From Litomosoides sigmodontis (taxonomy: Eukaryota > Nematoda > Chromadorea > Rhabditida > Onchocercidae), in contig OY718806.1 of the NCBI GenBank assembly GCA_963070105.1, forward strand, positions 8,259,865-8,323,864: a DNA stretch of 64,000 nt, in the 5' to 3' direction. This document shows, one piece after another, positions 31,587 through 44,200 of this stretch. Numbering within the stretch: position 1 is the stretch's first letter; each line of letters begins with the position of its first letter. The notes beneath the pieces are model-generated. The model searched no databases. It was given only the letters and a program-made list of their open reading frames with translations, and was not told where the DNA came from. The position numbers and the translations under genes were made by a program.

Positions 31587-33220
31587 CATTACATTCATTG
31601 TGTAGTGTCAAGTAGCTTGCATTGATTTGTTTACTTGTAAGTGAAATTTACAAATTGGAAAATGATGATTGATGGATGTGAGAGAAAACAACTGGTGGAA
31701 AGGGTGAGTTCACTGAGGGAACTTCACCTCTCACAAAACAAAATATTTATATTTTAGATTTCATTTAGATTCTTCATTTTAATTCGATTTTTTTTTGGTC
31801 TGAACTTGCTCAAATATTACATTGCTCTCGTTTCTTCATTCTTTTTTTTTTCTGCTATTAATTCATTTTGTGAAGTAATATGGGGGAAATTTCAAAGGAT
31901 ATGTCGTTTCTTTTCTATTTTTTCTTTCTCCCTCTGTCTCTCTCTCTCTTTGTCTTTCTTTCTTCTTCCCGCAGAAATGGTTGCCAAGTGATAGAAGCGT
32001 TGTCTTGATCGATAGAAAAATCAAATATCCCTAGTAATTAGCCAACTTCAAAAGGATAAAAATTTTCAGTCTACCTTATATCTTCATACTGCCACTACAA
32101 CTTCTAACTCCCTCTTTTACTGCTATGTTTCGCAACACTCATGCTAATCCATCTCATACCTGTTCCCTCCTTATCTATTTGTAAGACAAGACAGTCTGTA
32201 CTGTATCGTATCTTAATCTCCTTAAATTTTTTTCTGCATTTATTTTTTTTCCAAAATTTTCGTTCTATTCATTGAACAGGTACTACTGTGTAGAAAATTC
32301 ACTTATATAATTTCGGCGATCATTCCCACTGTACTACTACTACAAATTATTACCGTTTCAGTGCTACTCAAAAATATATGTCACATATTTTCATTCTTTT
32401 CTTAAAAAAAATGTAAAAATTGAACTGAAGGAAAAAAATTAAATGAAAATTCTTACAGTTGCAAAAAATATTGCTTGCACTTCACGATTATTTTACTCAT
32501 CCATCAGAGCATTTCATGTTGCAATCACACATATTTTAATTCGTTCAACATTAAATTGCTTATTAAGGATTTTAATTTGCAAAATTAAATTTTCAACAAT
32601 TAAATTTTTTCAAAAAAAATTTTCAAAATTTCAAATAATTTTTCATTCAGTATCATTCCATTTATTGTTATGCAACGCTGTGAAAAACAATGATACGAAA
32701 GTATTTTGAAAAAATAAACGTTTCAATCATCAGTTTTTTGTTAAATTAAATGAGTGAGGGAAAAAAAGGAGGAATTTATGCAACAATTCGCTGAAATTTC
32801 CAAAATGTAACTCTAAGGATTGGTCAGAACTTTTGTTCTCTTTGCATTTTTTGCAATCATCAACTATTAGTTATTCTCTTTTTTTTCACTGTTAATCTTT
32901 TGGCATAAATTATTATCGATGTGCTTAAATAAATCAATTAGATTTAACATTTTTTTGGAATATAATGGGAAAAATTTAATGTTAAAATTTAAAAGAAAGA
33001 GTATGTTTAAATGTGTGTTATTAATCTTAACAACCACTAATAGACAACAGTGCAAGTGTATGGATCGAGAGAGATCAGTTAGTGAAGAAAGGAAGGAATG
33101 CTGCTCCAAACGTTTGAGAATTTAAAATAAAGGAGAAAAAAAAATTTTTATGAATTTTTATGAAATGTGTGTGACATCAGTTTGAACTGATCCGTCGTCG
33201 TATATGTCGTACGTATGTAT

Positions 33221-33242
33221 AGTGTGTGTGTGTGTGTGTGTT
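33221..33242. repeat. (GT)n microsatellite
   Basis: A GT run of about 10 units in the desert upstream of the IGDB gene. Confidence 0.9.
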
Positions 33243-35290
33243 TCATCATTCTCATTAAACACAACAAAATATATGTTCCAACCTGTGTTCATTGTGTGAT
33301 TCCTCATATCCTCTTCCTTCACCGTTCCCATGCCCTATGCCGTTTTCCGCCATCCGTATATCCCGTTGATCCGGTGCGCCACTTGGCCTTTCCTCCTCCT
33401 TCCACTCTGTGAGCATCATCCGTACGCGGAATATTTAGTTACGTTTTGATGATTCCTCTTGCTCTTAGTTGAATTGTGCCTTCCTACCCCATCTCATATC
33501 TTTCTCATGCTTTGCGCTCCGCCGCTCCGTGTCCCGTCACTTACATCGCACTTATCCTTCCTTTCTCATTCACACGATATCAGTTTTCACCACCGTCACT
33601 CGCATATTATCTCAAACAAATTTTTTTTTTGAATCACTTTAGTAGCAATGATGAGGTGATGTGTGGGTGGAAAGCACGCACCTGATGTGTTGTGTATTTT
33701 TTTTTACCACTGCGAAATAGCTAATTGTAACGTTAGCTGTGAGGAAGTTTCGCAAAGTAATGGCAATTGAAATTTAATTAAAATAAAGAGGAAAAAGGAA
33801 GAAAATGTATGGAAAAATTTTTTTTGAATTTTTTTCCACCTATAATACAGCATGCATGAATGTTACATTTAGTTCGTTTTAGGAATCAAAACAGGAAAAA
33901 TTGAATTATAATTAATTTTCTTCCTTCTCTTTCAGGGGTTTCATTTGATTTTAACAGTAATTTGTAGTGAGTTGGGTTGTGTTGTCATCAAACAGCTGCT
34001 TGTTTTCTCTTCTCGAACGTGCGTGCGCATTTGTCCGGTTGATTTTTTTTTTTAATTTTCGAAGGTTTCACAATTTCACCGCAAGATTGATGAGAAGTTC
34101 ATATTTATAGCATTCATATTCTTCCATTATTTCATAATAAAAAAAAGGTTCACATGATTAGTGGATCAAACAAGGGACACTGCGAAGTGGGAATGATAAT
34201 AGTGGTAACAATCATTTCAGAATTTCATCTTCGTTTCTTCAGTAAATATCTGTGTTAAAGTGTGGAGCAAATTACCTGCATGGTCTTAATAATTTCAAAT
34301 TAAAAAAAAAAGTTAATTTGACCTTTTCCTTTCATATGAAGTACAAAAATTCAAAAAGAATTGTTTTTAATGACAATATTGCGTTTGAAATTGTTACCTT
34401 CGTTTTGGGAATTTTAGACTGGCAGAAATGAACTGCTGTTGTTGGTGGGAAAAAAATCCTTCGATTGATAGAGAAGGTTTTAGTAAAGGGAGAGAAAAAA
34501 GACATTTGTAATATAGGTCACTTTACGAATGACACCGTGTGATTCAAATTTAATATGAGCGCAAAAATCAACTACTATTAATGTTGTTAAATGTAGTGTA
34601 ATTAGTTCTGGCGTTCGAGAACTGTTGCTGTTGTTGCTGCTGTTTCTTGCTTATATGGATGAGGTTAGGTGCTGAGAGGAAAGAAGAGAGAAAGTTGTTC
34701 TTAATTTTTAAATAAAACCCAAAAAGTTCATCTCAATTTTAAATCACTGCAATCTTTTCCAAATTTACTTTATGTAAAATTATTATTTTAAAATGAAAAA
34801 TTTCTTGTCGTATTAGTTTTAAAAATATTTCAAATACCAGTTAGTTTGTCAGTTGTTATATGATGATAAATTAATTGTTGCATTATCATTGGTTGAAATG
34901 TGAAAAATAGGTATGTTGCTTGACTTCTGATTTCTTGTGTGATCTATAATTAAGAAGTAAAGCATCATGTGTGATCATTGAATATTGTGACCTAACTTTT
35001 CAAGTTCTGAAAATCTTATCTTACTGATAGTACCATAGTTGATCACTCTTGAACAAACCAAGTTCTGTTCATCATTTCTAGGGTATGTTTTGTTAGGATG
35101 TTCGTTGTTACTTATTTCAAAAGAATTTTTTAGCAGCTGAAAGTTACTGAACATTGATGCATGTAAATTTGCTGTAGCAAATTCGAATTAATTTAGGAAA
35201 GAAGATATAATCGTAAACAATTATTTCATTTCTAGTTTTGCTTTATACGTTCGAAATATTTAATTATTGAAAGTAATAGGTGTAATAAAT

Positions 35291-35299
35291 GAATTTCAG
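35291..35299 (+). promoter_or_regulatory. Trans-splice acceptor abutting the IGDB start codon
   Basis: GAATTTCAG lies directly before the ATG at 35300, leaving no room for a 5' UTR. This favours spliced-leader addition, or an upstream noncoding exon. Confidence 0.55.
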
Positions 35300-38200
35300 A
35301 TGGTACAATTATTACTAGTTCTGCTCTATTGCATGGTGCTAAGATGCGAAACGAAGGAGCTACATTTGACAACTTCTGATGAGGGATATATGACTGTTAT
35401 ACAGGGATTTGCTGCACGTCTCGAATGCATGCTTAATACGTGTGTACGGCATGCATCCACTGTAAGTTTGTAACTAACAATCCAAGGGAATTTATATGAA
35501 ATGAACTGTTATTCAAAATTTCTACAAACGTTAGAGGAATAATTTGTTTAGGAAAAAATATTTTCCAGGAAGGAGAAGTGTATGGATTAAAAATGCTTTA
35601 AAACATTTTATGAGTGGTGGACAATAGTTGTGTCATTGCAGGTAATATGGTTGAAAGATGATGTGCCAATATTTAATTCAACGAAATTTCTGGATAGTTC
35701 CGGTGTGGATGGCAATTCTGTTTTGCTACAGCATAATATTGAAACTGATAAGGATAAGGGTATGTATCTGAGGAATCAGCTTTTGAGATCGAATAAAAAA
35801 ACTCTATTTCATTTGGTAGTAGCAAGCATTTTGAAGAGAAATCTCCACTAATGATATAAAGTCGGCAAGATTTGGAATTAAAATTTGAAATAGTGATTAC
35901 GGGGAAAGTGTGGAAGAATTGCTGTCTCTGTGATGTGGAAGTTACAAGTAATGCAAAAAGCAGCTGAGAACAACATCTTGGAAGTCAGGAAGCATTAATT
36001 AACGAGCACTGTTTTTGCATATTTACAAGAATTAAGTGGATAAAATAAGTTTTAGGATATACATGGGCGCTGTTTTCAGAGTGTACGGGTAGTTGTTCTG
36101 ATTCCAACGTTTGCGCTGACGGTTCACATTGTGTGGACAATAAATGCTGTCAATGTGCTTCGGAAGATTTCACACTTGTTTTGAAAAACCTTACATTCGA
36201 AGATGCAGGTCGTTATCGATGTCAAATATCCAATCAGCCTCAGCAACTGGAATTCCAACTGGAAGTCCTCGGTAAGCTCTTGATGCACTCATGATTTAAC
36301 TTGATTTTGATTGGTAATGATGGTGCTAAATAAGGTTACATGAAAAGCCAAAATAGTACATGCTAGTAACCTGTGAAAGTTGAATGCTTAACGGGGATAA
36401 TGCATGTAATCGTCATCCTCTCATCCATTTTTCCCCTCATTTATGATTTACTCGTTTTTTTGTTCAAACTTGAGCTCTTCTACAATGCTGAATTATTTTA
36501 ATGAAATGAAGAGAAATTTCAGAGAGTGGATTAAAAGGCGGGTTTCATGAAAATATAAGTTACGATTACAGTAAGTGTTGTGCAAAAAAGGGAATTTCAC
36601 CGTTGTGTCAGGCAATGTGTAAACCGAGGGACATGCACATACATCATTTCGACCCTACGAGGTAGGCAACCAGGAGTGGTAGTTCTGTAGTATTTAATAT
36701 TTATTTTACAAAAAAATTCATTTTGTTCTTTTGTTAATGCATAATTTTTTGAAGAATATTATATGTAGCATGTCGTAGGCTGCTGCACAAGGTATACTGT
36801 ACTGCAAATTGTGAGAGTAACTTCACTGCTTTTAATCGACCTCTGTTGGATGACAGGCTAAAGCGCGTGTTATATTTTCCTTCATTTTGGTTGTATAATT
36901 GGAAAAAGTTCTCTATTTCAGCTGTAAAACGGATGATTACAAAAATTTCTTATCATGTGCTACGGAAGGTGGAAATAGAAGTCATGTGCAGTGCTGTAAA
37001 ACGCAACTGGTGCCTTCATTTTGCTACGACTTCTGCTCCGGGAATTTTCAAATGTTACACAAATCTCATCGATTATGCTTGTATTATCTTCCGGAAATAT
37101 TTGAATGTTATAATCGTGCATACTGTTAGTTTTTACTCATAATATAATTTAACTTTTGGGCTTGTTTTCCCTTCATTTTACGATTCGATTCTGCAAATGC
37201 TTTCTTTTTAGTGCCGTTTCCTGAGCATCCACAAGATTTAACCGTTAATGCGATTGGGTCAGATGAGCTACGAGTGTGTTGGCGTCCACCACAACCTCAA
37301 ACATCAAACAAACATCTTGAAATTGATCATTATACCGTGTATTATAAGCAAATACCATCATTTCCATTCCTAGGAGGAGATGAGTGAGTTTTTTGCGCAA
37401 GCTTTATCATTTTGCTTAAAACATGCGCTTTCTTACTTCGTCACAATTTAAATCATTTCACCACTCTTTGCTCCAGAAATTTCAGCCATGAATTTTTCGC
37501 TCTTTCCATTTATTCAATATTCCTTCCACTTTTTCGTCATTTAACCAACACAAAATAAATGGTTTATATCGGAAATCAAACATTATTGTCCCTCAATTTT
37601 CAGTAAGAAAATGAGATGCGCAAATTTTGTCGTTCTGCATTAAATAGATTACACTTTACAATTATTGCAGTGGAATACCTCTTTTATCGGGTGATTACGA
37701 GGAAAGTATCCCAGGTGGAGTGGCTGAAGATGATGTAGCCAGCGATGTCACACCATCCGATGTTGGATCCCTAAAACGTGGAAAACGACAGACATGGCTT
37801 TTTGTCACACATGACTCATCCACAAATGATTCAACCGTTCGCGAATTTAAGTTCGATGAGGTAATGCGAACATATCCCAAGTGCTAATTTTCTGTGGTTG
37901 TGATTTCTTACATAAAGAATGTATTCACTGAAAAACATTCGAATCATCCGTCATTGTATGATAAGTAAAGAAGAAAAAGACGGAGATGAAGACAGAAATT
38001 TTGCAGGTAAATACGACAGATACATGCGTTACGTTAAAAGATTTACGCTCAGCAACACGTTACATTGTGTATGTAACGGCGTCCAACGAATATGGCATGT
38101 CGGTACCGTCATCACGAGCTTTGGCTGCAACGAATGCGATTGTCACACCAAGCAATTCGACACTACCGCAGATCGAGCGTATTCCTTACTCTTTTGTTCA

Positions 38201-41200
38201 AATTTTTGTAATACCACACACCACATCACTCAGAAGCATTGCTGAAGGTCGAAAGAAACTTCCTTTCTCAAATAACAAAAAAAATTACCATCTTTATAAA
38301 GAATTCAGTATTGGAAGCAAACCGAAAGTCATTGTTTCGTAACAGAAAAATGTTCCATTTATTGCAGCCGCTAAAAAGGCAAGTAAAAGTAAGCATGGAT
38401 CTAGCTCACGTTAGATCAAGTTTATCCTTTTACTTTTCTTTTTGAGACTAAGCTATAGAATTTTTTTGTACTGTTTCAAGTGAAAACCTCCTGTCGTTGA
38501 AAGTTTAGTTGCACTTGAGTAGAAAGCTATTATCTTACAGTTTGTCTCAGTTATCATCTTACTCTGTTGCATGCTACTGATTCGCACAAACCTTTGCTTT
38601 TCTCAATTAAGGAAACTTATGCACCGATGCTGACAGTGGCTTAGACCATCAACATTCATTTTACCTTTATATAAATGCACAGAACGACATCAATAGCGTT
38701 AAACGCATGTAAAGAAATCATAAGATAGCTTTTGCTATCACTTCCCTCGGGTTCGTCTATTTGATTTTTGTCTGGGAAATGAAAATTTAAAAATAAACAA
38801 AGCGATCATTTTGATGAAAGTGGATTGTCGAGCAATTCGTATGTGTTGACATTTTGAAAACAAAATGTCGTAAGAATCGTGGCAAATGCCGTACAGTTGG
38901 CAATTTTGAACATCAGAAAAGATTGGACAGTTTTAAGCGACTTACCATCGTGAAGTTGATTTGTCAAGAAAGGCAGCAATACCGTTTTTTTATACCCTTA
39001 CTTTTCTCATTCTCATTATTGTAGAAAAATGAAAGAATGCTTATAAAGTGATTCTTTTTACGATACTGATTAAAAGAATGAAGTGTAAGCACCACAAATG
39101 CATGCTGTACTTATCGCACTTGAGGTTGCTCATGTTTTGTTATTGTTGGTAGCTTCTGTTTCAATCAGAGTTTTTCCCTTCACTACTGTTATTGCATCCT
39201 TTCACGTCATAATTCTTAGTATATCAGTTAACTCCGAAATACGATTCAGGTTACTTCTGAAATTCGAACCTTAAAATTGAATTTTTTTTTCGTTATGATT
39301 GTTCAAGATAATTTTTATTATTTACTAAATGAACTTACGATTCCATCATCTTTTTCTGAATGCTTATATTTGCCAAGAATACGAATTTCTTCCATGATCT
39401 GAAAAAGAAATGAAAATATATGGAACTGTTATTAAATGTAGATAATTGATTACAAATATGTCTTTGGACGTTATCGTCCATCGTTTTTCCATCAAGAATC
39501 CTTCTAGAGTGTTGCGCGTTGAATGAAGTATCATCGTACTGCGCTTCAAAAATGTGTGATGTACGAACTATTCCGAACGCCTTTGAAATGATCGCCATAT
39601 CGACATCTTGTCGAACTGAATGGTCCAAAGTTAGTTTGGATTTCTCTTAAAACCTTTTCATTCTAATCTTTACATCAGAAGTTATTTTTTGATCATTTCT
39701 AATTTGCAAAGTTCTTGATGTGTGAGTCCCGTTCCACGATATATCTGGGAAAATTCTAGCATTACGGCTTTATGTGTTATTTATTAAAACATTGGAGAAT
39801 CCTGCTAACACAGATAAGAGTACTGGAATAGGAATACTTTAGTTCACGGTATTCAAGATCATAGAATCTGTGATATAAATGAGTCTGCAAATATTGAAAT
39901 GAAGAAGTGTGAATTTTGAAATTATAATTTTTATGTAATTAATGATTGAAGGTGAGTCCATGCCTTGCTGATGGACGCAATCACACGGATTGTTGTATCA
40001 AGAAAGGTGTACAACATGATTGTTTAAAAATATGTGGCGGAGTTGCTGAACCTTTAACAATGCATTCATTATTATGTCTGAATTTGGATATATCTGCGAT
40101 TTATCAATGTTTACGGCAAGGCTACGGTATACATTATGGATACTAGCTAATTTTGATTTCGTAAAATTGCGGTTTAAATTTCGGTTTAATCGTCGATACT
40201 TTTGCTATACTGATACAAAGGAACAACGTTGGAACATGAAGTTTTAGAATTCGTTCGTCTTTAATGTAACTCTTCGAGTGTATTACTTTTCAGATACACG
40301 ACCTTCTCCACCTCAGAATGTAACTGTAACAGCTGTAACAGAAAGTTCTGCTGAAGTTGAATGGACAGAGCCAGCCGTAAATGCGCATCTCGTCGTTTCG
40401 TATTCGCTGTTTATAAGGAAGGATGATCGCAGTTCAAATGTCATAGAGGTGTGTCAAGTAAAAAAGTTTTTAGTAAAATCAGTAGGCTTCACAGACGGGT
40501 TGATGAGAAGGATGACTTTTATTTTATTGTATGCGGATGTACGATTTCCCCAATCATGTAGCCCTAAAAAGGATTAACAAGCTGCTTCAAAAGCAGCGAA
40601 GAGGGTCAGTGAAAGCCGTGCTTCGTCATTGGGAAACCAAGATGTAAAATTGTTATAAATTGCAGGTACATAATGTAACTTCACCACACACCGAATATGG
40701 TCTTCTCCCAGATACTGAATACACAGTCTATTTACAAAGTCACGGAACCACAGGTGACAGCTTGATGTCGACTGCTCTAATTTTCTTCACACATCCTTTG
40801 GTGTCATCGTTTTGTCCACATGGAGAACCATTGTATGATCCGAATGGACACAGGTATTTCCTGCTTACCGGCTCATTTGTTTTTACAATCTTAAAATGAG
40901 TTTTTTGATGGATATTGACTTTCAGGTATTATTGTGGTGCTGGTGTAAGGGATTGTCCATCTGGTTATGACTGTGTGGTAGCTGGGACTTCTGAAACCGA
41001 TACATTCTGCTGTTCCAAACGTTAGCATATCTTTTGATAGTTCGTTATTGTAATAAGAAAACCTCTAAAAAGGAATTTCAGTAGAACTGGTAGTGCTATG
41101 ATCAGGCTTTCTTAAACTATAATTAGCTCATAAAAGATGTCTTCAGTAGTGTTTATTTTTAGCCTCAAACATAAATCTTGCAAAAGATTGCTGTCAACAG

Positions 41201-44200
41201 ATGCGGGTGTCAACAAGTTGTTTGTCCATGTGTTCTAACAGTACCCCGCTGACGTCAGAGTGTTCAGAATACGGTGACATATGGGTTCAGTGCACTTCAG
41301 AAGGACATGACCATACGAGATGTTGTGCGGAATCTGGTGATTCTTTAAAATTAAATTTCGATTTTGTAATTTGTGTCAACTTGTTTATTTAATGGAGAAT
41401 TTTTGCAGGCATACCGGATGAATGCATGTCGGCGTGCAGACATCCATTCACCCTTAAGAGAGAATGCATAGAATACACTCCAATGTTGGCTAAATGCTAT
41501 TCATGGCTTGTAACAAATCTTCCAAGAGCTGCTACAAATTTAGAAGTCACCTCCAGAAATTCGTCTTCAGTTTTGTTTTCGTGGGATGTACCACGGCTTG
41601 CAGATGTCTATCAAGTAACACTGAATAAGGGCACTAGTGTGTTCAGGCAGGTTAGGTTTTAACAATCGCAATTATTTTTATTATATAGAGAACAAATTTA
41701 GCGGTGTTTTTGAAATGCCAAGTTTTCTCCGGTTAACGTGCAACTGTACGTTGAGCATATCTCACATAAGAAGCTCAAGATACCAGTTGTTTAGTCGGTC
41801 AACGAGCTCATAACTGTATCTGGTTAGCAAATGATTTTGTTTTCCTAAACGTTTTCGAATGTTGCATTTTCGAATTTTTATTTACATCGTTTAGGTTAAT
41901 GTCACGACAAATTCTGCTCGTATTGACGATCTCGAACCAAATATAAATTATACAGCCTTTGTAACTGCATTCAATAAGTATGGATCGAGTCCACCATCAT
42001 TTAAAATTTCGTTTGAAACGTTACCTGACAATGGTAGGTGTTTTAAACACTTCACATTAGGATAACGTAATTTTTTTTGTTCTCCTGTTTGAAGAAACAC
42101 TACGAGAATATTTTCAGCAAATCATTTGAAATTTTGGAAAAAGTTCCCTTCATGTGCTTTTATCACAAATTGATATGTTTCAAATTCTATTCAGAGCAAA
42201 ATGATAGGCCAGTGCCACCGTTTGGGTTGCATATTGCGTGGAATCATGGGCGACGTGCCAATATTACATGGAATTGGAGTTCAGTTCGTCATAATGGAGA
42301 AAGAATTACTGATCCCGTAACGTTCACAGTTAATTATGTTTCGATTGGAAATGCATCTGTTTGGACTTCGGTACTGCTTCATAATCACATTTCTGTTTTA
42401 AGTTTTGCTTTTTTTTTGAATGTAAAGAAATAAAAATTAGACTTGCTTCCGAGTTGATGCGATAAGGAAGAGATGGAAGTTTTCGAATTCGTTCACTTGT
42501 TAACTGTCATACTTTCAGGCTAAAACACAAAATATGTGGTATGTAATGGAAAACCTAACAGTAAACTCTCTTTATGAAGTATATGTGTATGTAAGTGACG
42601 GCAATTTGCAAAGCAGGAGTTCATCAGTTATAACCATTCTTGCTGCTCCAGGTATCCCTATTGCTCAGTAAATTAATATTTTAATTTTATTTTTCCCTGA
42701 TATTATTGACGTATGATTTTAAACAGTAAACTGTGCAAATATGGATCTCAATGCTAGATCTCTGTAACTTGTGTAGAATGCATTTAGTAAGCTTCAAAGG
42801 ACCAATATTTTAATATTGAATCATGTAATTGATTAATCAGTTTTCCTAAATTTTGAAATGAAAGATATGGTGACATAAGAGAGACGCATCCAGGTCTTCC
42901 TAGTAACATTTCTACTAACAGCGGTGTGCAAACCAGTGAATGCTATTAGACCATTATTTAGGGCACAAAATTTTGAAATTAAAAAAAAAATGTTTCTTTT
43001 CTTTTCTTCACAAATACGTCATCAATGAATTTAGACGAATATTCCTTACCGGAGCCACAGATCGTAGTCACACCAGAGAATGCAAATCGGACCTATCGTG
43101 TGAATGAGCAAATTGGGGTTAAATGTACCGTTCACAGTGAGCGAATACTTAACTTGGATTTGTTAATTGGAAAGACATTGGTAATTAACGTAATGTTTCT
43201 TAAACAAATACTGCTTTATGTTAATCGGTGTTTGAAAGGCATATGTCATGATGCTAAAGGCTTCATATTGTCCCTTTAGCAATAAAATGTAGCACATTTG
43301 CCGATTGATTAGCTAATATTTCTATCAAAATTAATACTGGTAAAGAAATTAACTTATTACTCCTAATAATCAAGAAACATGCAATTGTTTGTTTATAAAG
43401 AAGCATGTAACATATAATAGTAAAATTCAATTTTTAGATGCATAGCGAACCGCCAAAGATGACTGTCGAAACATTTGTAAATGTGGATGAAAACAATAAC
43501 CTCATAACGTGCACAGTTATGGACGCTGATGGTCGTCAGAATCGTGCTCAAATGCATATTTTTGTACAGTGTATGTTTAAAACGTCTAAATTTTTTAAAT
43601 CCTTAAAAAATTATTTAAACAACAAGCAAATATGGAAATGCACAGTCACGTTACAAGCCATTTTCACACATTTCTCTGAAATTATGGAACTGATAAAAAA
43701 ACACTGAATGACTTCATTTAATTTTTACAGTTGGACCCGTTGTAAATATGGTAACGGAACAGATCTATGCCTATGATGATTTATCAGCTGAAATCCAGTG
43801 CATTGTACAAGGTTATCCAGAACCCAAGGTGGAATGGCATTATCGAAAATCGCCAAATGCAGCTCGTACAGACCGTCTTGACGACCCTGTTCTTATGAAG
43901 ACGACAGCTTTAAATCAGTATCTTCACACACTTCTCGTATACTTTTCAGAATTTTTTTTACTGAAGTTGGTTATCTGAGAAGAGAATTCGAGGAAATTGA
44001 ATATGGGGAGAGGCAAGATGTGATTTACGGAAGTTTTTCCCTCCTGAAAATTTTTTTTCAGAATTTCTATTTTAAATACTGCTCTTTTAGGCCGATTTTA
44101 CTATCAATATTGGATAAACTTTTCAATTCAATCTATTCCTTTTTCTAACGTTCGCCGGTTCCCTTATCCTTATTACGAATATTATCAGTCTTTTTGAAAA

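Larger units (their letters stand above)
23180..35290. other. 12-kb gene desert rich in simple repeats
   Basis: I see no credible exon series on either strand. The DNA is very AT-rich, with T- and CT-rich runs, GT and G runs, a GGT/ACC inverted pair, the 13-bp array and a CTA/CTG array (listed separately). It lies upstream of the IGDB gene, so it may carry its distant regulatory DNA or a noncoding 5' exon. Confidence 0.55.

Noticed and set aside
31279..31615. Long poly-Ser and poly-Leu open frames on both strands
   Set aside because: They are readings of the CTA/CTG repeat with no flanking domain, start context or splice sites.
38941..39000. Possible third exon of the nested antisense gene, ending at a good GTAAGT
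   Set aside because: Its acceptor is poor and its text does not continue the Costars-like pattern; kept out of the feature.
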